Source of the DNA: Prevotella sp. khp7
GTDB taxonomy: Bacteria; Bacteroidota; Bacteroidia; Bacteroidales; Bacteroidaceae
DNA length: 64,000 nt
Direction of reading: 5' to 3'
Assembly (NCBI RefSeq): GCF_900109055.1
Contig: NZ_FOIV01000001.1
Location: forward strand, 62,001-126,000
The notes beneath the pieces are model-generated. The model made no database searches, had not been told where the DNA came from, and saw only the letters and a list, made by a program, of their open reading frames with translations. This document shows, in pieces, positions 16,877-24,826 of the stretch. Numbering within the stretch: position 1 is the stretch's first letter; every line of letters begins with the position of its first letter. The position numbers and the translations under genes are program-made.

Positions 16877-17005
16877 TTAATCGTCTGGCGCTCCTTGGTA
16901 ATAATATTCATCGCTGTCTACCAGCATTATCGGCTTCATATAAAGCTTGATTACCACAAATGCTGGTTTCTCATAATTCTTACGGTTGATGGGTTCTGTC
17001 TTCAT
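16877..17005 (-). CDS. Small 42-residue peptide, Bacteroidales 'YEKPxxxVIKL' type
   Basis: ATG at 17005 opens a 42-codon frame ending TAA at 16877-16879. The peptide starts MKTEPINRKNYEKPAFVVIK and ends SDEYYYQGAPDD. The layout of a charged start, a Y-x-K-P-x-x-x-V-I-K-L core, and a short polar tail resembles the many small uncharacterised Bacteroides/Prevotella peptides of the 'Y-x-x-P-x-x-x-V-I-x-L' class, some of which precede secretion or peptidase genes. Here it is alone. A -7 box lies about 145 bases upstream (17148-17155). Function unknown. Confidence 0.6.
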   Translation of the reverse strand: MKTEPINRKNYEKPAFVVIKLYMKPIMLVDSDEYYYQGAPDD

Positions 17006-17147
17006 ACACCTAAATTCCGCAGCACATAAATTTAGCTTTGTTTATAAGTGTCATAGCAACAAAAAGTTACCCAACGTTTTGCCATGTCAGATTTCTCACT
17101 TACCTTAGTGCTGCATTAAAAGCCAAGCAAAATCGCACATGACATTG

Positions 17148-17155
17148 CAAAGGTA
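17148..17155 (-). promoter_or_regulatory. -7 box upstream of the small peptide gene
   Basis: Minus-strand TACCTTTG followed by C-A-A matches the strong Bacteroidota form. It is the only promoter signal for the 42-codon gene and implies a long leader. Confidence 0.5.
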
Positions 17156-17351
17156 CAAATAAAATCTGAAAAATCACTCTTTTTTATGGAATATTTTACG
17201 TAAGAGAGCCTTTCTTGTTACGTGGTGGGGCTATTGACAAAGTTCTGGTTTTTTGGTGCAGCCTGTCTTGGCAATAGAACAAAATAATCATTGAGTTGCA
17301 AGGCAAACAAATGTTAAATATGGTCCATTCTACGTCTTAAAATATAAATGA

Positions 17352-17386
17352 AATCGCCCATCTGCATAAGAAACAGATGGGCGATT
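17352..17386 (-). terminator. Terminator of the redox operon
   Basis: A perfect 13-base stem AATCGCCCATCTG / CAGATGGGCGATT with a 9-base loop lies 18 bases after the stop of the last operon gene (17404). On the minus strand it is followed by a T-rich but interrupted tail. Confidence 0.85.
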
Positions 17387-17403
17387 ATTTGTCAACATAT
17401 CAT

Positions 17404-18537
17404 TTATTTCAGATTCTTTTTGAAAAAAGCTTCCAGTTTATCCCACGGAATCATGTTCTTGGGCTGACCCTGACCTGCTTTTTCCTCGTAGCCGCCATCG
17501 TAGAGGTCGCAATGCGAGGCGCCGGGGATGATGAGCAGCTGCTTGTTCTCGGGATTGGGATTGGGCTCGCCAACAAACTTATAACCCTCAGCTTTGCCAT
17601 CCACCATATAGTGATAAGCAGCCTCGCCAAAGTAGCGTGAGTGGGCGTCAGCACCGTGCATCACGAGAACGGCAGAGCGGATTTCGTTGATGTAGTAGAG
17701 GAAACGGCTGTTGGCGTAGGCCTGCGTGCCGATGACGCGCCAACCATCATTAGAGTTGCCTGAGCGCTTGTGATAACCACGTGTGGTCTTGTAGTAGTCG
17801 AAGTAGTCGTGCACGAAGTTGGGGGCCTGTGGAGGCACGGTATCCAATACACCGCCAGCCATTGCGTTGGGGTCGGCCAGACGCTGCTTCGAAAGGTTCT
17901 CACGGTTCTTATGGCGAGCTCCTTCTACGTCGAAAGCATCATTATAGTCGTTACCACTGACGCGTGTCATATCATACATCGTTGAGGCTACTGTGGCCTT
18001 GATGCGAGTGTCGGCAGCGGCAGCGTTCAGGGCAATGCCTCCCCAACCGCAGATGCCGATGATGCCGATCTTCTCGGCATCTACATTATCCTGCTTCGAC
18101 AGGAAATCTACGGCTGCCATAAAATCCTCAGTGTTGATGTCGGGCGAAGCTGTGCGACGCGGTTCACCGCTGCTCTCACCCGTGTATGAAGGGTCGAAGG
18201 CCAGTGCCACAAAACCACGCTCTGCCATCTTCATGGCATAGAGTCCGCTGCACTGCTCCTTCACGGCTCCGAAAGGACCGCTAACGGCGATAGCTGCCAA
18301 TTTGCCTTTGGCATCTTTAGGTGTATAGAGGTCGGCAGCCAGTGTCAGGCCATACTGTGTCTCAAATGTCACCTTCTTGTGATTTACCTTCTCGCTCAGG
18401 GGGAACACCTTGTCCCACTCCTGCGTCAATGTTGGTGTTGTATTCATACTTTCGTTGTCTTGATTGTTGTTACTCTTTTGTGTGCAGGCTGCGAGCATTC
18501 CACTCACCAACGCTGCGGCTAATAAAAACTTTTTCAT
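17404..18537 (-). CDS. Alpha/beta hydrolase lipoprotein, dienelactone hydrolase-like
   Basis: A 377-residue exported lipoprotein (lipobox LAAC, Cys18). The fold is an alpha/beta hydrolase of the YcjY/dienelactone hydrolase type: VSGPFGAVKEQ (oxyanion region), FDPSYTGESSGEPR, nucleophile elbow IGICGWGG with Cys163 where most hydrolases carry Ser, and a late GASHCDLYD holding the catalytic His. A Cys nucleophile is the rule in dienelactone hydrolases. Substrate unknown. It is the last gene of the seven-gene redox operon, 12 bases after the CMD-cupin gene and followed by a strong terminator. Confidence 0.8.
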   Translation of the reverse strand: MKKFLLAAALVSGMLAACTQKSNNNQDNESMNTTPTLTQEWDKVFPLSEKVNHKKVTFETQYGLTLAADLYTPKDAKGKLAAIAVSGPFGAVKEQCSGLYAMKMAERGFVALAFDPSYTGESSGEPRRTASPDINTEDFMAAVDFLSKQDNVDAEKIGIIGICGWGGIALNAAAADTRIKATVASTMYDMTRVSGNDYNDAFDVEGARHKNRENLSKQRLADPNAMAGGVLDTVPPQAPNFVHDYFDYYKTTRGYHKRSGNSNDGWRVIGTQAYANSRFLYYINEIRSAVLVMHGADAHSRYFGEAAYHYMVDGKAEGYKFVGEPNPNPENKQLLIIPGASHCDLYDGGYEEKAGQGQPKNMIPWDKLEAFFKKNLK

Positions 18538-18549
18538 TGGTATTGAGAA

Positions 18550-19632
18550 CTATTTAGTTAATAGATTATAGGTGGCATCATCCACAGGCTCACACCATTG
18601 AGTTTCACTCGACTTCTGTCGCGACTCGGCAGAGCTGATGCGAGCATCGCTCTGCTCTCGCTGCTCCTTCAGTTCGTTGCTGGCTCCTTCCTGCACATCT
18701 TTATGATAGGTGAGGTGCTGGAACCATGAGTCCTTCTGTGCACCGTGCCAGTGCTTCACCTCAGCAGGGATGGCGATGACGGTGCCGGGAGTCAGTTCAA
18801 CAGGAGCCTTGCCCCATTCCTGATACCAACCACGACCAGCCACGCAGATCAACACCTGCACCTGCTTGTGATGGATGTGCCAGTTATTACGGCAACGGGG
18901 TTCGAAAGTAACATTCATAACACCACCGCCGACATCTGCCAGATAACTCTGACCAATGAAGTACTTGCCGTAAGGATTAGGCTCGCCTTTGGGCCACTTG
19001 GTACTTAGGGTGTAGCCCTCGTTGCAGAGCCAAGCACAGAGTTCATCCACCAACTGCTTTGAATTGCCCATGTTCACGGCACCCTGCTTGTGGGCGGCGA
19101 GTTGTGGAGCAACGCCTTCGAGACCACTCAGAGCTGCTACGGTAACTATCTCGCGGTCGGCAGCAGAGAGCTGGTCGCCAGCAAAGATGTCGCCAAAGAG
19201 GTGAGACTTCAGATAGTAGTCATCCTGCGGACAGAACTCATAGTTGAAAGGCTTTCCTGAAAGTTGTGTCTGGTTTTTGGTGCCCAGTTCGTAGGCCTTC
19301 TTGGCATCATCCCACTCGGCAGGACGCTTCCAAGGCTTGCCTTCCTGCCAGTTAGGCTGTCTGCTCTCTAAGACCTTACTCAGTACTCCAAGTGCATTCA
19401 GGCTTCGTGGGAAACCCGTGTAGGCATAGAGCTGCGAGAAAGCCTCCTTCAGTTCGTTGACGGTTACGCCCTTGTCGAGCGCCACACGCACGACTGGCTC
19501 CAAACGTTCCATATCACCCTGTGCCATCAGGCAGGCACATGCTACCAATCCCTGCTGACGCTCTGTCAGCGTCTGTGCATCTATTGTAGACATAGTCATT
19601 ATTGCGATTAAAAATAAAATGATTCTTTGCAT
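18550..19632 (-). CDS. Exported carboxymuconolactone decarboxylase-like/cupin fusion
   Basis: A 360-residue protein with a signal peptide (to about TIDAQ). Two AhpD/CMD-like alpha-helical segments follow (about 22-90 and 125-215); the second contains the CMD pattern 'l-x-x-r-E-i-v-t-v-a-a-L-x-G' but lacks an evident C-x-x-C redox pair, although LVACACLMAQGD carries two Cys early. Residues 240-310 form a cupin with metal-type ligands in NNWHIHHKQVQ and KHWHGAQ. The fusion may isomerise, decarboxylate or reduce an unknown small substrate outside the cytoplasm. Its ATG overlaps the stop of the preceding gene by one base. Confidence 0.85.
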   Translation of the reverse strand: MQRIILFLIAIMTMSTIDAQTLTERQQGLVACACLMAQGDMERLEPVVRVALDKGVTVNELKEAFSQLYAYTGFPRSLNALGVLSKVLESRQPNWQEGKPWKRPAEWDDAKKAYELGTKNQTQLSGKPFNYEFCPQDDYYLKSHLFGDIFAGDQLSAADREIVTVAALSGLEGVAPQLAAHKQGAVNMGNSKQLVDELCAWLCNEGYTLSTKWPKGEPNPYGKYFIGQSYLADVGGGVMNVTFEPRCRNNWHIHHKQVQVLICVAGRGWYQEWGKAPVELTPGTVIAIPAEVKHWHGAQKDSWFQHLTYHKDVQEGASNELKEQREQSDARISSAESRQKSSETQWCEPVDDATYNLLTK

Positions 19633-20705
19633 TATAATATTACTTTTTTACCATTCTGGATATAAATTCCTTTTGAAGGATTGCTTACCTTCACACCATT
19701 CAGCGAGTAGTACGCTCCATCTTCCATACGATTACCATTGACGCTCCTGATGGCTGTCGTGCCCGAAGTCAGAGACAGCATAACGGTGATGTTGCTTTCT
19801 CCTGCTTTCAAGAATGTGCGCAACTCACTCTCTGACAGTCCGTCGATTTTGCCTAAGCGAGTATAGCTCCAAGAGTTGCTGGCATAGAAGATGCAGATGT
19901 TGCTGCCATTATAGAGCACGATGTCTCCTGCTGTGGTATTCATCTGCTCGTTTTCCGTTGTCAGCGATTTGCCCAGAGGTCCCCATATCTCGAACTGGTT
20001 GTCGTTGAGAGTGACCGTAATGGGTGCGTTCTGAAGTGCAGCGACCAACTCGCGTGTAGCCGTATTGTCAACGAGTGTCGCACTTTGCGTTTGTCCATCG
20101 ATGGTGATATACATTTTATCCATAGTAGTATTCTCATTATCGAAATTCAGTGTCTTGATCCAGTTTTCTATCAGTGAGGCACGATTCCCGTGGTTGCTAG
20201 CGTTAATCCACAAGGCTTCGCCCATCCATGTGACATTAGGCAATAACCTCTCGGCATCACTTACCACACCACTGATGCCACTCGAATGGCTCGACACAAT
20301 CATTCCGACGTGTTTCCCTGCCATCATCGAAGCATTCTGGAACAGGTAGGTCTGCGTGATAGCTGCCATCTGACTCCACCAAAGTGGGGTGACAATGATG
20401 ATGTTCTGGTAATCGGCCGGTGATTTCGTTACAGGGTCTATTGCAGGGTAACTGCTGGCGTCATTTGGATTAGCCTTGATGGCATTCAGCAACTGAGTGC
20501 CCAAGGCATAGTTGTTAGCCTCGTACTGGAGTCCTTTTTCAGTAGGCAGAATCTCCAGCACGTCGGTTTCAATCTGACTAGTCAGTGTGTTTACTATCTC
20601 TCGGCAATTGCCTGTGTAACTATAGTATACCACAAGTGTCTTTGCAGTTGTATTTGTACTTAGTAATGTGAGCATGGCGCAAATTACTAAAATCAATCTT
20701 TTCAT
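19632..20705 (-). CDS. Exported flavodoxin/cyclophilin-like fusion with C-terminal sorting-type tail
   Basis: A 357-residue protein with a signal peptide (to about TTAK). Residues 23-190 are a flavodoxin: VVYYSYTGNCREI (FMN phosphate loop) and VTPLWWSQMAA (second loop). Residues 195-300 resemble the cyclophilin-like fold found beside flavodoxins (MYITIDGQTQSATLVDNTATRELV). The last 30 residues (YSLNGVKVSNPSKGIYIQNG then KKVIL) match the tail common on secreted Prevotella proteins and similar to type IX secretion sorting domains. An exported flavodoxin is unusual because flavodoxins usually serve in the cytoplasm. Fourth from the end, in the seven-gene operon. Confidence 0.85.
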   Translation of the reverse strand: MKRLILVICAMLTLLSTNTTAKTLVVYYSYTGNCREIVNTLTSQIETDVLEILPTEKGLQYEANNYALGTQLLNAIKANPNDASSYPAIDPVTKSPADYQNIIIVTPLWWSQMAAITQTYLFQNASMMAGKHVGMIVSSHSSGISGVVSDAERLLPNVTWMGEALWINASNHGNRASLIENWIKTLNFDNENTTMDKMYITIDGQTQSATLVDNTATRELVAALQNAPITVTLNDNQFEIWGPLGKSLTTENEQMNTTAGDIVLYNGSNICIFYASNSWSYTRLGKIDGLSESELRTFLKAGESNITVMLSLTSGTTAIRSVNGNRMEDGAYYSLNGVKVSNPSKGIYIQNGKKVIL

Positions 20706-20707
20706 TG

Positions 20708-21106
20708 TTACCTCTGTTTTTTGAATATCAGTTTCATTGTCTCTGGGTCGAGGGGCTTCATGGTGGGCAGTTTGAGGTCTTTCACCATGTGGAGCGTGCC
20801 CTGCTTGTACTTTTGGAAGTGGTCGGTCTTCAAGTGCTGCTGATAAGCTTCCTCAGAGGCATAGATCTCGAGGATGCGAATCTGGCATGAGTCCTCAGCA
20901 CTCTGCATGGGGTAGAGACAGATGACACCAGGCTCGCGCTCTATGCTCAGACGGTCCACCTCGTTGGCAAAGGTCAAGTATTCCTCCAAATACTGTGGAA
21001 AAACCTCAATCTCAGCAATGCGGACAATCAAATGTTTATCTATCACGCCCTGAGCGAAACCGTTTGCTGCTATCATAAGAACCAGCAATAATGCTTTAAC
21101 TTTCAA
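20708..21106 (-). CDS. Exported ABM-domain (putative quinol monooxygenase-like) protein
   Basis: A 132-residue protein: signal peptide (ending NGFAQ), then one antibiotic-biosynthesis-monooxygenase domain, a ferredoxin-like dimeric barrel (LIVRIAEIEVFPQYLEEYLTF ... EPGVICLYPMQS ... IYASEEAYQQHLKTDHFQKYK). The His in Q-x-H-L-x-T-D-H-F is the conserved feature of the YgiN-like group, which oxidises quinols or phenols without a cofactor. Two bases separate it from the next operon gene. Export suggests it acts on an extracytoplasmic quinone or phenolic. Confidence 0.8.
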   Translation of the reverse strand: MKVKALLLVLMIAANGFAQGVIDKHLIVRIAEIEVFPQYLEEYLTFANEVDRLSIEREPGVICLYPMQSAEDSCQIRILEIYASEEAYQQHLKTDHFQKYKQGTLHMVKDLKLPTMKPLDPETMKLIFKKQR

Positions 21107-21127
21107 TTATCAAATGTCAATTATCAA

Positions 21128-22300
21128 TTATAAACTTTCTTTCAGAATCTCTGCCACGTCCTCCTTTGACAGATTCAAATAGCCAGCGGGATAGATGACG
21201 GTAGTATCGGTGATACCTGCAATCATATCCTCAGTGGCACCAATTTCGCTGATGGTTAGTGGCAGACCTATCTCTAGCATCCAGGCTCTTAGAGCCTGCA
21301 AGCCTGCTTTGGCTATCTGCTCGTCGGTCATGCCGTCACCACTGATGTTCCACACGTTCTTGGCGAAGCGCACAAACTTAGGTAGACCATTCTTCATGGC
21401 GCGGCGATAGTAGGCCATCGAGACGGAGGCCAGTGCATAGCCGTGAGGGGCATGTGTCCAGGCACCCACGCTGTGACCAATCATGTGAACCATCCAATCC
21501 TCCTTCTTGCCCAGTCCGATGAGGGTGTTCAGTGCCCATGTGGCCGTCCACATGATGTTGGAGCGTGCCTCGTAGTCCTGCGGATTTCTCACAGCGATGC
21601 GGCTGCTGTGGATGACGGAGCGCATCAGTCCCTCTGAGAGGTAGTCGCTGGTGTTGTCATCGAAATCGCTGAAGTACTGCTCCATGATGTGGTTCATGAT
21701 GTCGTAGATACCCGCCTTCATCTGGTTCTCGGGTACGGTCATCGTGAACTTCGGGTTGAGGATAGAGAACTTAGGCATCAGACGAGAGTCGAACACATGC
21801 CCCACCTTGAAAGTATGCTCTGCATCGGTAATCACCGTGCCGGCATTCATCTCAGAGCCTGTGCCAGCCATCGTCAAGATGCAGCCTACGGGTAATAGTC
21901 GCTGGCCTTCGGCGGGATTCTGCTGTTTCAGCCAGAACTGATCCCAATAGTCACCTTCGTAATAGACTGATGCCGCCACCGCCTTTGAATAGTCGCACAC
22001 GCTGCCGCCGCCAAGGGCTAGAATCAGGTCCACCTCGTTCTCGCGGGCAATCTTGACACCCTCGCGCAGTTTCTCTAATGTAGGATTGGTCATCACACCA
22101 GAATTCTCCACGATCGTTTTGCCGGCCTCCTTCAGGATGGCCACCACCTGGTCGTAGATGCCGTTGCGTTTCACACTGCCGCTACCATAGTTGAGCAGTA
22201 CCACTGGGCCGTAGTTCTTCAGTTCGTCCTTGAGGAAGTTCAGGGACTCGTCACCAAAATACAGTTTGGTGGGGTTGTAATAAGAAAAGTTTCCAAACAT
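21128..22300 (-). CDS. Iron-containing alcohol dehydrogenase, YqhD/BDH-like
   Basis: A 390-residue cytoplasmic NAD(P)H-dependent aldehyde reductase. GGGSVCDYSKA (about 97-107) is the dinucleotide loop; the metal ligands of YqhD are all present at matching spacing: Asp200, His204, His272 and His286. The family reduces short-chain and toxic aldehydes such as glyoxal, acrolein and butanal. In E. coli yqhD is next to dkgA and controlled by the AraC regulator YqhC; here an aldo/keto reductase gene is 17 bases upstream and an araC gene heads the divergent unit. No signal peptide, unlike most of its operon neighbours. Confidence 0.9.
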   Translation of the reverse strand: MFGNFSYYNPTKLYFGDESLNFLKDELKNYGPVVLLNYGSGSVKRNGIYDQVVAILKEAGKTIVENSGVMTNPTLEKLREGVKIARENEVDLILALGGGSVCDYSKAVAASVYYEGDYWDQFWLKQQNPAEGQRLLPVGCILTMAGTGSEMNAGTVITDAEHTFKVGHVFDSRLMPKFSILNPKFTMTVPENQMKAGIYDIMNHIMEQYFSDFDDNTSDYLSEGLMRSVIHSSRIAVRNPQDYEARSNIMWTATWALNTLIGLGKKEDWMVHMIGHSVGAWTHAPHGYALASVSMAYYRRAMKNGLPKFVRFAKNVWNISGDGMTDEQIAKAGLQALRAWMLEIGLPLTISEIGATEDMIAGITDTTVIYPAGYLNLSKEDVAEILKESL

Positions 22301-22317
22301 AGTTGTATTCTGTTTTT

Positions 22318-23163
22318 TTATCCGTAATTCTGTATCAAGTACTTCACAAACAGTGGGTCGCCGAAGTTGATGGTGCCCGTGTCGTGCTGGTTCATCTGGG
22401 CGATCTGTGCCATATCGTAGTCACTAAGTGTGAAGTCGAATACGTCAAAGTTCTGTGCCATACGTTCTTTATGGCTCGACTTGGGAATAGCTACGATGCC
22501 ACGCTGAGTGAGCCAGCGGAGGGCGACCTGTGCAGCGCTCTTGTCATACTTGGCTCCGATGGCTGTCAGCGTCTCACTTTTCACGATGCCGTCGACTCCC
22601 TGTCCGCCAAGCGGTCCCCAGGCCATTACCATTGTTCCAAATTCAGCATGAATCGGCTCGATGCCCGTCTGCTGGATGAGCGTGTTACACTGCAGCTGGT
22701 TCACCATTGGCTTCACCTCCACATAGTGGGCAAAGTCGAAGAAGCGACCTGCCTGGAAGTTGCTGACACCGATGGCTCGTACTTTGCCAGAACGGTAGGC
22801 CTTCTCCATTGCCCGCCACGTGCCAAACACGTCACCGTAAGCCTGATGGATGAGCAGCAGGTCGATATACTCCGTCTGCAACTTGCGCAGGCTCTCGTCG
22901 ATGCTCTTCGCTGCCTTTTCCTCGCCATTGTTCGATATCCATACCTTCGTCACGAGGAATAGATCCTCACGCTTCAGTCCACTCTTGCGCCAGGCATTGC
23001 CGACGCCTTCCTCATTCTGGTAGGCCTGCGCCGTGTCTATCAATCGATAGCCCACCTCTAAGGCATCGCTTACGCAACGTTCACACTCGTCAGGGCTTAC
23101 GAGAAACACACCGTAGCCCAAGGTCGGCATTTCTACGCCGTTGTATAGTTTTATGTACTTCAT
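22318..23163 (-). CDS. Aldo/keto reductase (DkgA-like)
   Basis: A 281-residue TIM-barrel NADPH-dependent reductase. The catalytic tetrad is Asp43, Tyr48, Lys73 and His106 (IDTAQAYQNE, VTKVWI, LIHQAYG), and the late IPKSSHKERMAQN is the NADPH phosphate-binding segment. DkgA-type enzymes reduce methylglyoxal and 2,5-diketogluconate. The start is two bases after the stop of the flavodoxin gene and the next start is 17 bases after its stop, so it is translated in a tight operon. Confidence 0.9.
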   Translation of the reverse strand: MKYIKLYNGVEMPTLGYGVFLVSPDECERCVSDALEVGYRLIDTAQAYQNEEGVGNAWRKSGLKREDLFLVTKVWISNNGEEKAAKSIDESLRKLQTEYIDLLLIHQAYGDVFGTWRAMEKAYRSGKVRAIGVSNFQAGRFFDFAHYVEVKPMVNQLQCNTLIQQTGIEPIHAEFGTMVMAWGPLGGQGVDGIVKSETLTAIGAKYDKSAAQVALRWLTQRGIVAIPKSSHKERMAQNFDVFDFTLSDYDMAQIAQMNQHDTGTINFGDPLFVKYLIQNYG

Positions 23164-23164
23164 A

Positions 23165-23767
23165 TTATTTCAATCCATTAATCCATTTCTCTACTTTCGC
23201 CTTCTCTGTACGCACCTCGTGTCCGTAGATGCTAAAGCCTTTTGTGACGTTTGCACCAGGGAATGCTACCTTCACGTCGTCTACACAGTTGGCCAGACCT
23301 GAGCCCTCATGGGTAGTGAATGGAATGACGGTTTTGCCCTTCAAGTCGTTAGCGTGCTTCTTGAAAAAGGTGAACATCACCTGCGGATAGGTTCCCCACC
23401 ATACAGGACCTCCGATGAAGATGGTGTCGTAACTACTCAAATCAATATCGCCTTCATACTCAGGCAGTTCGCCGTTCTTGGTTTCTTCCTGTGCCAACTT
23501 AATGAGCGGATTGTAAGCCATGCCATCGTACTTATGTGTCACGATTTCAAACTGCTCAGCACCAGTCAACTCCGTGATACAGTCGGCCACAATCTTTGTG
23601 TTGCCCACCTCGATGTTTCCCACTGCGTAGTTGTCTCCCGCATGCGAGAAGAACACTACTATTGCCTTTGAATCCTTCTTCATAACTTTCTCCTGTTTTG
23701 CGCCACCACTGCATGCTGTGGATACGAGCAGACCGATGACGGCTGTGATGATACTCCTGATATTCAT
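23165..23767 (-). CDS. Flavodoxin lipoprotein
   Basis: A 200-residue flavodoxin anchored as a lipoprotein: the signal ends VSTAC (Cys19). IVVFFSHAGDNYAVG is the FMN phosphate loop and FIGGPVWWGTYPQV the second flavin loop, with the common FMN-binding tryptophan. It should be an electron carrier or quinone reductase on the periplasmic face. The frame extends to an ATG at 23794, but only the ATG at 23767 gives a proper lipoprotein signal. First gene of the seven-gene operon; the message begins near 23877 with a stem-loop leader. Confidence 0.85.
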   Translation of the reverse strand: MNIRSIITAVIGLLVSTACSGGAKQEKVMKKDSKAIVVFFSHAGDNYAVGNIEVGNTKIVADCITELTGAEQFEIVTHKYDGMAYNPLIKLAQEETKNGELPEYEGDIDLSSYDTIFIGGPVWWGTYPQVMFTFFKKHANDLKGKTVIPFTTHEGSGLANCVDDVKVAFPGANVTKGFSIYGHEVRTEKAKVEKWINGLK

Positions 23768-24004
23768 AATCGTTTTTTTTAAAACTGGATGCAAGTGAAG
23801 TGCAAGGCGAACGCAGAGTCGATTTTACTCGAACTATGCTGAGCCGCAGCCTTCACTCGCGGCGTGATTTCCTATCACGCTGCAAAGATACGACGTTTTT
23901 TTGATACGATTGTTTCACAAATTACGTCACGATTTTTACTTTTTGCAGAAATCGTTTGTTTGTATCATAATTAATGTGTATCTTCGCACCCAAAAGACAA
24001 CGAT
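23768..24004. promoter_or_regulatory. Divergent promoter region between the redox operon and araC, with structured leader
   Basis: Leftward: -7 box TATCTTTG at 23883-23890, then a stem-loop at 23862-23880 (GCGTGAT-N5-ATCACGC) placed at the very start of the message, then GC-rich sequence (23795-23860) with further complementarity (GAGTGAAG near 23856-23849 and CTTCACT near 23811). Rightward: TTTG at 23955-23958, 20 bases, then TATCTTCG at 23979-23986. TGATAC (23902-23907) and GTATCA (23962-23967) are inverted across the gap and could be regulator half-sites. Confidence 0.6.
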
Positions 24005-24820
24005 ATGGAGGTGGATTTTCAGTATTCTACAGACTTCAATGGGGTGAATTCCAATGAGTTGAGCCACACCTGCATGCATTTGCTATGCTTGGCAGGGGAG
24101 GGCAGTTTCGTGTTCAACGAGCATTGTTACCACATAGTCAAAAACGACCTGGTAGTGATTCCGATGCCCGATAGAGTAAAGAACCTTGCGGGACATGCCG
24201 ATTTACAGGTGGAGTGGTTTGCTGCCGACTATAAGTTCCTGCAGAACCTGTTGCCATCGAACAATTACAGCATAGGTGGCAGTATCTCGCTGAACCAAGA
24301 CCCAGTCATCAAACTGACAGATGAACAAGTAGAGCATCTGTTGGATGACTTCCAGCGTCTGCGCGACCGCATGAACGATAGTCACTTACAGTTCTATCGT
24401 GAATTGATGGGCAGTCTCTGCTTGACGATGATGTATGACATTTTTGAAGCCCATGCCCAGCGTGATGCCTCCGATTTACACACCGATCGTACGGCCTATA
24501 TTGTAAAACAGCTGATGGCACTGCTGGCTACTGGCATCAGCCGAACGGAACGCGAAGTGAGTTATTATGCCGAACGGCTGAATGTATCGCCAAAGTATCT
24601 CTCAGCCACCATCAAGCGTGTGACAGGGCATAGTGTCACATCGTACATTGACCGCCATACCATACCTATACTGAAAGAATATCTGAATGATGAACGCCTG
24701 TCCCTCACTCAGATAGCAGAACTTATGAATTTTACTACTCTTTCTTATTTTAGTCGTTACTGCACCAAGCATCTTGGTAAGTCGCCCAGCGAATACCGTC
24801 TGAGCCTGCAGCCGAGGTAA
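24005..24820 (+). CDS. AraC-family transcriptional regulator (likely controls the redox operon)
   Basis: 271 residues: an N-terminal cupin-like sensor (about 10-130, CLAGEGSFVFNEHCYHIVKNDLVVIP) and a C-terminal pair of helix-turn-helix motifs (about 170-268; SYYAERLNVSPKYLSATIKR and SLTQIAELMNFTTLSYFSRY). The ending GKSPSEYR is typical. Divergent from the YqhD/DkgA-containing operon, the same arrangement as E. coli YqhC, so it probably activates that operon when a reactive aldehyde or oxidant is sensed; the inducer is unknown. Cys23 and Cys28 (HTCMHLLCL) are possible redox or electrophile sensors. Confidence 0.9.
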   Translation: MEVDFQYSTDFNGVNSNELSHTCMHLLCLAGEGSFVFNEHCYHIVKNDLVVIPMPDRVKNLAGHADLQVEWFAADYKFLQNLLPSNNYSIGGSISLNQDPVIKLTDEQVEHLLDDFQRLRDRMNDSHLQFYRELMGSLCLTMMYDIFEAHAQRDASDLHTDRTAYIVKQLMALLATGISRTEREVSYYAERLNVSPKYLSATIKRVTGHSVTSYIDRHTIPILKEYLNDERLSLTQIAELMNFTTLSYFSRYCTKHLGKSPSEYRLSLQPR

Positions 24821-24826
24821 AACCAC

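Larger units (their letters stand above)
16853..17403. other. Long intergenic region with a small peptide gene and a terminator
   Basis: 551 bases between convergent units. It contains a 42-codon gene (16877-17005, minus), a minus-strand -7 box TACCTTTG at 17148-17155 with a leader of about 135 bases to that gene, in which a 17-codon frame (17032-17085, starting MAKRWVTFCC) could be a leader peptide, AT-rich sequence at 17160-17345 where I see nothing coding, and the terminator at 17352-17386. Confidence 0.7.

Noticed and set aside
17160..17345. Possible small RNA or short gene between the small peptide gene and the terminator
   Set aside because: No promoter, stable hairpin or coding bias could be seen.
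21038..21046. A seventh ATCTATCAC copy
   Set aside because: Single, inside a coding region, and about the number expected by chance in 64 kb; it is not part of an array.
22303..22962. Plus-strand open frame of 219 codons opposite the aldo/keto reductase
   Set aside because: The minus strand has the complete catalytic tetrad and family motifs; the plus frame is a shadow.
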